From: Salinigranum marinum
GTDB taxonomy: Archaea > Halobacteriota > Halobacteria > Halobacteriales > Haloferacaceae
Direction: 5' to 3'
Assembly (NCBI RefSeq): GCF_024228675.1
Contig: NZ_CP100464.1
Coordinates: 81,367 to 145,366, forward strand
Length of the DNA stretch: 64,000 bases
Position numbers and translations under genes: made by a program. Under the pieces are notes generated by a model, which saw only the letters and a program-made list of their open reading frames with translations, did no database searches and was not told the DNA's origin. Below, piece by piece: positions 15,777-24,777 of this stretch (its first letter is position 1; each line of letters starts with the position of its first letter).

Positions 15777-18125
15777 CTACCGCTGCTCGAGTTGTGACCG
15801 CGAAACCCTTTTCATCAGCTCATTGGTCTCGAGATGTTCCCTCAATGCGGCATAGACGTCAGCACAACTCTCGGCGTCGCTTCGGTGGGGAGATCGTGTT
15901 GAAAGTGTCTCCCAGTTTCCAATAAGGACACAGCGACGCCGAGCCCGTGTGAGTGCGACGTTCAACCGACGTGGGCCCTCATCGGGGAACTCAAGGAACC
16001 CCGAATTGCCGTCCTCATTACTCCGAACAAAGGACACAATTATTGCCTCACGCTCACCGCCTTGGAAGGAGTCAACCGTATCGACAGTCGTTCGATGTAT
16101 GCCCTCGATATCGAGCCGCTCCAATGCACTCTTGACGGTCCCTTTCTGCGCTGCGTACGCCGTAATGACACCGATATCACTAGGTTTGACACCACTTTGC
16201 ACGAGTAATTTCACATGATCTGCGACGAGTTGCGCCTCAGTGGGGTTCTGCCTTGATTTTGTCTCCTTATCCCAGACTTCGCGACCGTCGATATCGACGC
16301 CCATCAAGGGTGTCAATCCGTCAATTCGCCAGTCTCTGTTTCGCTCCCCATGTTCGAGGATGCCATCATAGAACGCCTTGTTGGGGAATGTGGCGATCGC
16401 CTCGTTCATCCGGTACTGTCGACGAAGCAGGACGGCGATGTCGTCGTCATAAACATCGAGTAGATGCTCGAACAGTGAGATATGCATCGCCTCCTCCTTC
16501 GAGTGCTCATCAGCACAGTACGGTGGTAGCTGCTTGTGGTCTCCCGCGAGGATGATTTTGTTTGCTGCATTGACCACGATAGCCGTCGATGGACGACTGG
16601 CCTGTGTAGCTTCGTCGACGATGGCGACGTCGAACTCATTTCGATCGAAACGGGCTGCACCGCTGGTCGTTGAAGCAACCACCTGTGCGAAATCAATATT
16701 CTCACCGACGTATTCTCGTTTGACCACTGAATTCCGTGAATTCGAACCAACACGAGCGATCCGAAATACCGGATCCTCCGAGTCTTCGGGTGGTTGAGCG
16801 AGTGCATGGAGCGTTCCTTCCTCTGGGTCATCGATGGTACTGTCGCCCACAAGGAGGTTGTCCACAGCTTGATTCGAATGAGCTGTCACGAGCACTCGCT
16901 CACCACTGTCAACGGTATGTTTGATGACAGCCGTTAAGGTCCTCGTCTTACCGGTTCCTGGCGGTCCGTGAATACAGAGGAGGTCCTCCGCCGCATCTGC
17001 CCAGTTAAGAGCTGTTTGCTGCCATTTATTCAGCGAAATTTCAGGGGTGATGGTGTTGAACGCAGTCCGTTTAAACCGTGGTGATCGATCGCCAGTCAGA
17101 AGACCTCGTTTGATCTTCGTGGCTTGGAGTTGCTTCAGCGCCGTCAGACGGCGTTCATAGGGGACAGGATTCAACAGTGCAAACGCCCAGAGCACTTCCG
17201 ACTCGGAGTCAAACGCACGCTTGACCGCGCTTTGATTATCGGTCGTCGACCAATCGATATTGAAGCCGATCTCGTTACCTGCGGTGAACACGACACGGGC
17301 TTCAAGGGGGAATCCTGCGTGGCGGGTATCCGAATCAAGGATCACATCTGTCTTCGGATAGATACCGTAGTCCGCGGTGATATCAACGTTCTCAGCATCA
17401 TTCCTATCGTCACTCACGTCTTTTTGACAGACGTACAGCGTGCCATGTTCGCGAGAGGGCTGAGTTCCGATCGGAACCAGACCGGAGACCGCTTGATTGC
17501 GACGTTCGAGTTGATACCGGTCGTTGTCGGTGAACGTTTCCCAACCCGCTTCTCGCTCGGTCTCCCGTTCAGTCTCGACAAATGCATACATCTCATCGAA
17601 CCAAGCATTCTGCTCACTCTGGGGGATCGGGGTCGTCGCCCTTACCAAGGGCGGAGGAAGCGGTGTGTCTGCGTCTGGTACCTGGGGTGGCTGCGCCGGG
17701 GGGTGATCTGGATGCCAAAAACGCATCCGTTTCGAGAGATATGTCTGTTCAATCTCTTTGACAGCAGACGACCGTAGTTTTCGAAATATTTTGCAATGAT
17801 ATGAGACGCTGGGAGATTCTTCGATGGTAGAATACAACACATATTCACCGGTTGGCATTGGATCATCGGCTCCGTGAAGCGGGATAACGTAGTGGGAGTT
17901 GTACTCAGGATGTTCGAGGTGAGAATACTGACTGAAGAACTCTCCGATCTCCTCAACGGAAACCGGAATGTCCGTCTCCCACTCTTTGCGAACTTGGTAT
18001 TGTCCTTGATTAATCTCCAGTAGAGACATCGCAGCGGGATCTGTACTCTCGGCGATCGTCTGGACCCACTCCTTCACAGAACGAATGTCAAAACGTGTAA
18101 GCATATAGGTTGTCCATTTGTACAT
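15777..18125 (-). CDS. UPF1/DNA2-like superfamily 1 helicase
   Basis: A 782-aa SF1B-type helicase. The N-terminal ~370 residues are a family-specific region. The helicase core follows: motif I GPPGTGKT near 389-396, motif II V-D-E-A-T-Q-A-S, motif III G-D-H-K-Q-L-P-P, motif IV R-R-Q-Y-R-M-N, motif V V-D-S-F-Q-G-G-E and motif VI N-V-A-L-T-R-A-R-R. This AAA_11/AAA_12 architecture is found in UPF1, DNA2 and many defence-island helicases. It should translocate 5' to 3' on single-stranded nucleic acid. There is no visible nuclease domain. Next to an integrase and an origin it may serve replication or defence; context does not decide. Confidence 0.85.
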   Translation of the reverse strand: MYKWTTYMLTRFDIRSVKEWVQTIAESTDPAAMSLLEINQGQYQVRKEWETDIPVSVEEIGEFFSQYSHLEHPEYNSHYVIPLHGADDPMPTGEYVLYSTIEESPSVSYHCKIFRKLRSSAVKEIEQTYLSKRMRFWHPDHPPAQPPQVPDADTPLPPPLVRATTPIPQSEQNAWFDEMYAFVETERETEREAGWETFTDNDRYQLERRNQAVSGLVPIGTQPSREHGTLYVCQKDVSDDRNDAENVDITADYGIYPKTDVILDSDTRHAGFPLEARVVFTAGNEIGFNIDWSTTDNQSAVKRAFDSESEVLWAFALLNPVPYERRLTALKQLQATKIKRGLLTGDRSPRFKRTAFNTITPEISLNKWQQTALNWADAAEDLLCIHGPPGTGKTRTLTAVIKHTVDSGERVLVTAHSNQAVDNLLVGDSTIDDPEEGTLHALAQPPEDSEDPVFRIARVGSNSRNSVVKREYVGENIDFAQVVASTTSGAARFDRNEFDVAIVDEATQASRPSTAIVVNAANKIILAGDHKQLPPYCADEHSKEEAMHISLFEHLLDVYDDDIAVLLRRQYRMNEAIATFPNKAFYDGILEHGERNRDWRIDGLTPLMGVDIDGREVWDKETKSRQNPTEAQLVADHVKLLVQSGVKPSDIGVITAYAAQKGTVKSALERLDIEGIHRTTVDTVDSFQGGEREAIIVSFVRSNEDGNSGFLEFPDEGPRRLNVALTRARRRCVLIGNWETLSTRSPHRSDAESCADVYAALREHLETNELMKRVSRSQLEQR

Positions 18126-18224
18126 TCTTACAAATTATAATATTTGCTACTGAATTCACTGACATAATAGCTTCCTTCATACGGATAATGAGGAGAGTGG
18201 AATTTCGCACTGGTTCTATATCTT

Positions 18225-19223
18225 CTAAATGAATCCATTATTCGACGTGGGAGTAGTTGGAGGCGATAGTCGATGATACCCCTCTGCCTTGGCAAGTGCG
18301 AGATAGGCAGCGTCGATATCGCATCCGGAGAGATGGACGTAGCGGGCAGGTACCTTCGAGCCCTGGACCCAGCCAAACCAGCCACAGAGTTGCGCTTCAG
18401 TTAGCCAGTTCGCGAGTTGTGTGGCGCGGCTGTGCCTGAAGTGATGTGGATTCACTGGCTTCTCGATACCAGCTCGTTTGCGGGCACGTTCGAGAAGGCG
18501 AAGCCGGATGTAGTTATATCCGATCTGTTCATCCGGAGTTCCTTGGTCGACCTTGCACCAGAGGGGTTGCTGTGAGCGCGGATCTGGATGGGTTTCGAGC
18601 CATCGAGTGACATGAGGTTCGGATTCGATAAGCAGGAGACGTCTCGCCCCAGTCTTCCCCATGACGACGACACGCTTCCCGATGAGTCCGTCTTCGATAT
18701 CTCCGACACGAAGATCGATGAATTCGCCTATTCGAGCACCCGTTTCCCAAAGGACAGCAATAAATGCTCGATCTCGATCGTTCACACAATGCTCAATCAT
18801 AGCAGCGACATCGTCTGGCGTAAGCAGATGCCGCGGGAGTAGTCGGCGATAGGATTCGGGCCCCCGTCGAATCCACTTCGTCTCTTCAGGATCCTCACCA
18901 TCGTTGAGCCACCGATAGAACTGCTTGAGACCCTGCTTATAATCCCCAATCGTGGACTGTTCGGATCCACGGATATGGAACCATTCTACGAGGTTCTCGA
19001 TATCAGTGCGATCAAGCTGATCGAATCGGTCGTCTCCGAGATGTTCCGCGATAACTTTGAGATGAGCAGTAAGTTTCTGACGCCGCGCAGCTCCGATTCC
19101 AGTGAGCAGGCAAGCGCGGTGATACTCTCCAATCAAGCGTTTATTGACTTCATGGATCTTCGGAGATCGTTCAATACTTTGCAATATCCGTGCCACACAG
19201 GCATCATAGTCCATTGTCGGCAT
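18225..19223 (-). CDS. Tyrosine recombinase/integrase
   Basis: A 332-aa phage-integrase-family recombinase. A SAM-like N-terminal domain (about 5-110) precedes the catalytic domain with R164 (T-G-A-R-I-G-E), K190, H260-x-x-R263 (P-H-H-F-R-H), W285 in place of the usual second His, and nucleophile Y295 (A-R-Y-V-H-L). Such enzymes integrate plasmids or viruses or resolve replicon multimers. It lies about 1 kb from the origin region, which fits a resolvase or the integrase of an element. I found no tRNA-derived attachment site nearby. Confidence 0.85.
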   Translation of the reverse strand: MPTMDYDACVARILQSIERSPKIHEVNKRLIGEYHRACLLTGIGAARRQKLTAHLKVIAEHLGDDRFDQLDRTDIENLVEWFHIRGSEQSTIGDYKQGLKQFYRWLNDGEDPEETKWIRRGPESYRRLLPRHLLTPDDVAAMIEHCVNDRDRAFIAVLWETGARIGEFIDLRVGDIEDGLIGKRVVVMGKTGARRLLLIESEPHVTRWLETHPDPRSQQPLWCKVDQGTPDEQIGYNYIRLRLLERARKRAGIEKPVNPHHFRHSRATQLANWLTEAQLCGWFGWVQGSKVPARYVHLSGCDIDAAYLALAKAEGYHRLSPPTTPTSNNGFI

Positions 19224-19390
19224 GACAGCCTACAAGATATGCGCTGTGGCTATCTCAATAATCGAGGTTCCGTTTTAGGGCCGCGACTGATCCACTACTG
19301 AACAGCAACTATAGAGAAATAAACGACGAGAGAGACTGAGGAGAGCGTTCACACATCGAGACTGGTGAGTAATACTCGGCGTAACCTCAA

Positions 19391-19432
19391 GTTACCCCAC
19401 AAATTCATGTATTATGGATTCGTGGGGTAACT
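19391..19432. promoter_or_regulatory. Inverted repeat over the promoter of the 129-aa gene
   Basis: Arms GTTACCCCACAAAT and ATTCGTGGGGTAAC, separated by about 13 bp containing TATTATG, end at the base before the ATG of the following gene. An operator placed over the promoter and start would allow autoregulation or occlusion. The half-site is shared with 13789-13817. Confidence 0.5.
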
Positions 19433-19822
19433 ATGAACGAGGAGCCACCTGAGAAACCACCGGCACCAGACCTACCGAAGTATCTTCGTGAACCACTCGA
19501 GAAACAGTCACCAGAGCGGCTGGAGACGGTTGCGACATACGCGACCGAGCTCGCCGAGTGGAAACGACACCAACGCCAGCAAGAACTCGAACGGCGACGA
19601 GCGGAGGACGAGGTTGACGATGAAGAACTCCAGAAACTCGAGGACTGCGGGATCTCTACAGATCCAGAGGAGTACGAGGACGTCCCGAGTAGCGGAGCGT
19701 ACATCACGATCAAAACGACCAAACAGACGGCCGAAAAATCGTACCGGTACCTGTACTGGCAGTGGCGGGAGGGAGACACGTGGAAAAACGAGTACATCGC
19801 ACCAGTTAACCCGAAACAATAA
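19433..19822 (+). CDS. Haloarchaeal replication-neighbourhood hypothetical protein
   Basis: A 129-aa acidic protein. Residues 1-45 (P-K-Y-L-R-E-P-L-E-K-Q-S-P-E-R-L) predict helix, 40-75 are a charged coiled coil, and 85-125 hold Y-I-T-I-K, Y-R-Y-L-Y-W-Q-W-R-E-G and Y-I-A-P-V-N-P, the pattern of short DNA- or RNA-binding domains found widely in haloarchaeal plasmids and viruses. I recall this family as common but unnamed. An inverted repeat covers its promoter. It lies just outside the origin repeats, so a role in copy control or replication is possible but unproven. Confidence 0.7.
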   Translation: MNEEPPEKPPAPDLPKYLREPLEKQSPERLETVATYATELAEWKRHQRQQELERRRAEDEVDDEELQKLEDCGISTDPEEYEDVPSSGAYITIKTTKQTAEKSYRYLYWQWREGDTWKNEYIAPVNPKQ

Positions 19823-19901
19823 GCCACGGAGGAAGCACAACCGACTCATCGACCGGGAGATCAACAGCTAAGAGATCTACCAACGAATCATGGCTGGCAT
19901 C

Positions 19902-20186
19902 ACATCGATACAGGGGTCTGTTTTGATTGGCAGACGGTGTGGCGAACACATCGATACAGGGGTGTATTAGAGATCTCGACACTGCCCCTGAACACTTCGA
20001 TAGAGGGGTGTGTCGTGTCGCACTGTTTACCCGAAAACACATCGATAGAGGGGTGTTCTTGACGAGCCGAGGAGGTACAATCGCGTTTTCCGTATTCATC
20101 GAACTCGTTTCTGACTTGAAGTAGATCGCTCGAAATTCAGAGATAGAACTCGATTGGAGGCGAATCACACATCGATAGAGGAGTGT
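19902..20186 (+). repeat. Five origin repeats downstream of orc1/cdc6
   Basis: Five copies of the consensus ACACATCGATAGAGGGGTGT in the same orientation: 19902-19919 (partial, CAGGGGTCT variant), 19946-19965, 19992-20011 (ACACTTCG variant), 20037-20056 and 20167-20186. They fill the otherwise noncoding stretch between the 129-aa gene and the 3' end of the orc1/cdc6-type gene. Together with five copies on its other side they define an Orc1-type origin; the copies are the likely binding sites of that protein. Confidence 0.8.
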
Positions 20187-20314
20187 GACGCGCGTCTGAC
20201 AGAGAGCGGACAGTCATCAAATACCGAAACGATAGCAATCGCTCCTTCACATCGGGAGAGAAATCCATGTAGTGGATCCCATCCGGATGATCCACACGTA
20301 CAAAAAGAATCTTC

Positions 20315-21787
20315 TTACATCGCGTTCCGGATCTGGGCCTTGACGACGCTTTCTATCTCCGACTGTGAAACCGTGTCGATCCGAGAGTCTTCGCGAAGCG
20401 TTTCGAGAATCGTCTCGGGTCGTTCTGCGAACCGGAACTCGAGGAACATGCCCGAGCTGGGACCGTGGCTGCGACGCTCGAATTCAACAAGCGAGTACGT
20501 CGTCAGCTCCTTCATTTTGTTGACATATGTCTCTTGGTGGTACTGATCGGCGTCGATGGCGTCGGTGAGGAATTGGTACACTCTGTACCCAGTGGTACTT
20601 CGGGCTGTACTGTCGGAGGTCTGAGCGGCGACCGCCGCGGTCGCGAAGAGGCAGAGTTTCTTTTGCGTACTGATGCCCCGAACTACCTCGAGGACGCGGT
20701 TCTTTTCGACTTTGTCCTGTGCTTTTCGGACGTGGATTTCTCGGATACGGTCGTTTCCTTCGCGTTCAGCGAGTTCGCCAGCCACTCGCATCAGGTCGAT
20801 TGCCTTTCGGGCGTCACCATGCGTCTGAGCTGCAAACGCCGATGCGAGCGGTATCACGTCATCTTCGAGAACATCCTCGAAGAACGCGTCCTGGCGACGG
20901 CGCAGGATCGCCTGGAGTTGATTCGCGTCATAGTCATCGAAGTGGACGTCCTCGGGAGTGAACGAACTCAGCGCGCGGCTTCCGACCGATTCCATCATTT
21001 TCGTGTCGTTGGAAATAGCGACGACGGAGATGTGAGCGCTGAGATCATCGTTGGCGCCGGCTCGCGAGAGCTGGTAGAGAAGTCTCGAAAAGGCTGGTTC
21101 TTTCTTATCGCGACGGCCAACGAGCATATCGAGTTCGTCGAGCACGAACACCGCCGAGTCGAAGTTCTCGTTGACGATCCGGTAGAGTTCGTCCCACTTC
21201 TCCTTGGTCGCCACCCCGTGTTTGGGGACTTCGACCTCGACGCCGGCCTCGTTGGCAGCTTGTTTCGCGAGTTCGTACACGGCGACTCCCAGCGTGTCGA
21301 GGTCCTGGCAGTTCACCTCGATGGTGCCAAAGCGGATATCTCGAGTTTCACAGATGCGGCTGATGTTGTGACAGACGGCCTTCGTGATGAGTGACTTTCC
21401 AGTCCCCGACGGACCGTACAAGAAGAGGTTCGGGGGTTTGTTGTCTCCGAGAGCCACACGGAGCATCTTGGTCACCTCTTGCAGTTGGTCGTCACGACCA
21501 ACGATTCGGTCCTCTTCGACGACGTGTGTCGGGTCGAGAAGGGCTCGTTCGCGGATGAGGCGGTTCTGTTCGTCGAATTCGAGCAACATATCCTCGATCG
21601 ACTGTGACCCCTCCCCGGAGCTGTCTCGCTCCGGTCGTTCGGAGCTGTCATCATCAACTTCCGAAAACTCGTCCCCGACCTCAGCCTCGTGATCGGTACC
21701 CGCCGACGAGAGATCGGCCTGCGTCGTCTGCTCGTCCTCCGTCGAATCCCCCTCTTGAGAAGATCCCTCGGAGTCTTCGGTAGCCAT
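20315..21787 (-). CDS. orc1/cdc6: Orc1/Cdc6 replication initiator
   Basis: A 490-aa initiator from ATG 21787; an in-frame TTG at 21814 adds nine residues. Residues 1-75 are a long acidic, Ser-rich extension. The AAA+ domain has V-G-R-D near 96-99, Walker A GPSGTGKS at 125-132, Walker B V-L-D-E-L-D near 215, and the sensor 2 region H-G-D-A-R-K-A. The C-terminal ~120 residues form the winged-helix DNA-binding domain. It should bind the ACACATCGATAGAGGGGTGT repeats on both sides of the gene and load the MCM helicase. The upstream repeats overlap its promoter region, so it probably controls its own expression. Confidence 0.9.
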   Translation of the reverse strand: MATEDSEGSSQEGDSTEDEQTTQADLSSAGTDHEAEVGDEFSEVDDDSSERPERDSSGEGSQSIEDMLLEFDEQNRLIRERALLDPTHVVEEDRIVGRDDQLQEVTKMLRVALGDNKPPNLFLYGPSGTGKSLITKAVCHNISRICETRDIRFGTIEVNCQDLDTLGVAVYELAKQAANEAGVEVEVPKHGVATKEKWDELYRIVNENFDSAVFVLDELDMLVGRRDKKEPAFSRLLYQLSRAGANDDLSAHISVVAISNDTKMMESVGSRALSSFTPEDVHFDDYDANQLQAILRRRQDAFFEDVLEDDVIPLASAFAAQTHGDARKAIDLMRVAGELAEREGNDRIREIHVRKAQDKVEKNRVLEVVRGISTQKKLCLFATAAVAAQTSDSTARSTTGYRVYQFLTDAIDADQYHQETYVNKMKELTTYSLVEFERRSHGPSSGMFLEFRFAERPETILETLREDSRIDTVSQSEIESVVKAQIRNAM

Positions 21788-21822
21788 GTCACGAACCTTA
21801 CTCGCATGGGACAAAAGTGTTC

Positions 21823-22565
21823 CCCACCCCTATCGATGTGTGAATGGGAGAATTAATCCCGTCTAACGACAGTCTGACGGCTTTCTCGGTCGGTCTTAGT
21901 CGGTCATCCCGCCACGGGTGACGAAGTGTTATGGAGAGATTCCGCCTCGAAGAGACAGACACCCCTCTATCGATGTGTTCGATGTCTCGAAGGGGTGGGG
22001 GGTAATCGAGGATCGCGACCGTCTCGGGAGAGCTATGACAACCCACGAGAGGCCCGGAATCACGGGGATAACGCCACGATAGGACGGATTTGGAGAGTTC
22101 CATCAGGCGGTGAAAGCAGCGTCCTTCCTCTTCTTCTTCTAGCTTGCTAGAACAAACACTCACACACACCTCTATCGATGTGTTCGATGTGTTCTCGACA
22201 CTCTCAGTTGTGTCCTCTTTACGAGGACGGGTTCGTGCACCGCTTCCGTCTTCTCTCTGACGTGGGGAAGTGTCGGATCCGGGTGTCTCACGGGCTATCG
22301 CGGCTGCCTATACCTGTGGATCATTTCGACCCTGCTCGATTGGTTACCCTACCCCTCCGCGTGAACAGATAGAACACATCGATAGAGGGGTGTCTGTGTC
22401 AGCAGGAACACGACGACGGTGTGGGATCAGTCCGTGTATCGAGTCCAATGACTCGGTGGGGAGTGGACTCAACCCGAAGCTTTTCGGGTAGAATCCCTCT
22501 ACTCCCGTCACGTTTCGTATTCACTCTACCATTCAGGGTGCCGTTACACATCGATAGAGGGGTGT
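21823..22565. repeat. Replication origin: five repeats upstream of orc1/cdc6
   Basis: An 820-bp region without a credible gene. Copies of ACACATCGATAGAGGGGTGT occur in reverse orientation at 21823-21841 (2 bp shorter), 21959-21978 and 22164-22183, and in forward orientation at 22374-22393 and 22546-22565; a degenerate ACACTTCGATACC follows at 22569. Copies in opposite orientation facing a central gap (22184-22373) match the layout of archaeal origin recognition boxes. I see no outstanding AT-rich unwinding element. This, with the array at 19902-20186, is the likely origin of the replicon. Confidence 0.8.
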
Positions 22566-22607
22566 CCGAAACACTTCGATACCACCGAGTCACCGTACCA
22601 TCTCGAC

Positions 22608-23627
22608 TCAGTTCTCGACGAACGCTAAGTCGTCTGGTGTATACGAGTACAGTGGGCAGTCGTTCATGTCACAGTACGCCGAAAGCTCTTCAGGTGGTAT
22701 CGTCTCACCGTTGAACTCCCCATCGAACGCGACATGGATCTCGTCGCTGGTCTGATCGACAACGACCGCGACGTTGGGATCGTCGTGGTTAGTGTTGATG
22801 ACCCGATCTCCGAGTACGAACGGGTTCGATGCGGCCTCTACATTCGTGTTTTTGTACGTGTAACACCTGATGTTCTGATTGTGGCAGTAGGAGGCGAGCT
22901 TTGCGGGGTGAATGGTCCGCCAGTCACCGGGGCCCTCGTCGAGAATCGAGGGGAACGTCACCTGGATCGCCTCGCCTTCCATGGTCTGGCCCATGATGTT
23001 CGCCTCGTGCTCCGGCGGAAGCACGTCGATCACGACACCGACAGACGGGTCGCCATCGGCTTTTTTAATGACCCGATCACCCGGCGTGAACGGACTCGAC
23101 GGCAGCTGATTCATATGAGCCGTGTTCGGACCCAAATCGATGAGTTCGTTCATCGGCCGGACCGAAAGATGATCCAACTTGCCCTGGGTGTCACCGGTAT
23201 ACTCGGACTCTGCTGTCACCTTCGACTCCAGCGTACGCGTACGGACCCACCCGAGAAGTACGAGCGCGTCTTCGTTGTCACGATGCCACGCCATGACGAT
23301 GATATCGTCGTCCGGGTCGCTCTCGTAGAGACGCTGCGCAAGGAACGCTGAAACGTCCCGCGACGTCTTGACGTCGACGGTGTAACCGAAAATCTCGAAG
23401 TCGTGACCAGAGAAACTCTCGGGATTACACAAGCGCAGGGCTTCGTCGTTCTGCCAGTGCCACATCTCCACCGGGAGGTACTCGCGACAAAACGCCTCGA
23501 AGGCGCGTTCTCCGAGATTTCCGATACGCATAAGATCGATATTGCCGTTTCCGGTTTCGGTGACCTGTTTGAGCGCTTGATGATGAGCACGTTCGCGATC
23601 GACCTCATCCGGGCGGTAGCGGTACAT
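22608..23627 (-). CDS. Origin-adjacent PD-(D/E)XK-like protein with repeated C-terminal domains
   Basis: A 339-aa protein. Residues 35-115 contain I-G-N-L-G-E-R-A-F-E and H-D-F-E-I-F-G-Y-T-V-D-V-K-T, a good match to the E...D...(D/E)xK core of PD-(D/E)XK nucleases of the Mrr/NERD type. The C-terminal half carries two similar blocks (about 178-250 and 265-330), each with F-x-x-G-D-R-V-I-x-x-x-x-D-D-P-x-V-x-V-V, probably small beta-barrel domains. It is encoded next to the origin repeats, so it may act on replication intermediates, or it could be a plasmid-borne defence nuclease. The nuclease call is by motif only. Confidence 0.55.
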   Translation of the reverse strand: MYRYRPDEVDRERAHHQALKQVTETGNGNIDLMRIGNLGERAFEAFCREYLPVEMWHWQNDEALRLCNPESFSGHDFEIFGYTVDVKTSRDVSAFLAQRLYESDPDDDIIVMAWHRDNEDALVLLGWVRTRTLESKVTAESEYTGDTQGKLDHLSVRPMNELIDLGPNTAHMNQLPSSPFTPGDRVIKKADGDPSVGVVIDVLPPEHEANIMGQTMEGEAIQVTFPSILDEGPGDWRTIHPAKLASYCHNQNIRCYTYKNTNVEAASNPFVLGDRVINTNHDDPNVAVVVDQTSDEIHVAFDGEFNGETIPPEELSAYCDMNDCPLYSYTPDDLAFVEN

Positions 23628-23798
23628 TCGGGTGAAGGCGATGTTGATATCGACATGAACGTTCGCCCGTGATTCTCAGCTAATAGAATAACCGGGGAGA
23701 TCAAAGGTTCGGTGGGACTCTCGCCTTGACCAGTTTGCCAGCTTACGCTCCTGACTCTGAGTATCAGTAAAAGACAAAAATACTTCGTAGAATGATCT

Positions 23799-24413
23799 CT
23801 ACCGACCTGAGGAATCTATTAAATCACTCATTACCGTCACAATCAAATCCTCAGAGAGGTTGAGGCTATCGAGATATTCGAACAACTCGTCAGCGCTAGG
23901 TTGCACCCTGTTCTCAGACTCCCGAAAGTCATTGAGTCGAATCTCGTGGGGGGATTCAGAATCATTCCTCGATAGTGACTCATTGTTATGGACTAGTCGA
24001 TCGGCGATTCTCTCGATCGTCTCAATGGCTTCTGAAACGTCCATTCCATCAGCTGACCTGACGATGGACCGACGCGTCGTCACCTGCGGCGAACGTTCAC
24101 TCATCTCGCCACTCTCGCCAGCGACACTGCGGAAAAGCAGGTCCAGAAACAGCGTGTGTATCAGCTTCTGTTTGAGCTCAGGGACGGACTTTTCGTCAAC
24201 TCCCAGTCGTTGCAGATCGAACTGGTTGAATAGTTGCTGAGCAGTCCGAATCGTCTCAATGAATTCTTCCTCTCGGCGGATTTCTTCATTCGCGAGCCCT
24301 GGATCGCCAGATACCATCGCCGCAACGTTTCTCGCTGGTTGCTCGTCAAGACCGTATTCTTTCAATATTGAAACCCACTCGTGGTGAAGTTCCATGGTTA
24401 TTTTTTGAATCAT
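23799..24413 (-). CDS. Hypothetical helical protein
   Basis: A 204-aa acidic protein (198 aa from the internal ATG at 24395). Predicted mostly helical, with a charged, disordered middle (about 105-170) and no membrane segment. No family recognised. It is codirectional with the 262-aa gene upstream, separated by a spacer with strong hairpins. The pair might be a two-gene module, but nothing in the sequence reveals its job. Confidence 0.55.
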   Translation of the reverse strand: MIQKITMELHHEWVSILKEYGLDEQPARNVAAMVSGDPGLANEEIRREEEFIETIRTAQQLFNQFDLQRLGVDEKSVPELKQKLIHTLFLDLLFRSVAGESGEMSERSPQVTTRRSIVRSADGMDVSEAIETIERIADRLVHNNESLSRNDSESPHEIRLNDFRESENRVQPSADELFEYLDSLNLSEDLIVTVMSDLIDSSGR

Positions 24414-24518
24414 CTGAAATCACCTCTCAATCTCGGAACTAGTCGCGACTCCGTTATCCCCAAGTCTGGTTGACATCCGACTCCCTTACTCGGATCATGC
24501 TTGTTGACAATTGTTCCT

Positions 24519-24603
24519 GAGAGGCAACGTAGTTCAGCTACACCTCTCCACCACGAATGCAGTGGGATCGAAAACCTCTCGCATAGGGAGAGGGGTTTTC
24601 GAT
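24519..24603. ncRNA. Consecutive hairpins in the spacer, possible leader or small RNA
   Basis: Three inverted repeats follow each other: GAGAGG/CCTCTC (24519-24548) enclosing GTAG/CTAC, then CCAC/GTGG (24551-24565), then ATCGAAAACC/GGTTTTCGAT (24567-24603), whose arms are exact over 10 bp. The third could end the upstream gene (stop 24778) and the group could be the leader of the gene starting at 24413. The remainder of the 364-bp spacer shows nothing else. Confidence 0.35.
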
Positions 24604-24777
24604 TTCCATCTGACCTAGTTTCGTTTTCATGGGTGCTCTTACCCCTCCGTTTTATCTCGTCAAGACGCACACGCCGGTGCCGAACTCTATCGGTGGGAAA
24701 TAACGATCGATGACAATCTGAGGAGAGCCCTGACAACTCGGGACAAAGACCCGATCTGCGGATTTCCTGAGGAGCCA

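Noticed and set aside
18225..19300. tRNA-derived attachment site for the integrase
   Set aside because: I looked for tRNA-like acceptor and T-arm sequences on both sides and found none.
19902..22565. Reading the origin repeats as an insertion-sequence or CRISPR-like array
   Set aside because: Spacing is irregular, orientation changes, there is no transposase or terminal repeat, and an orc1/cdc6 gene stands in the middle.
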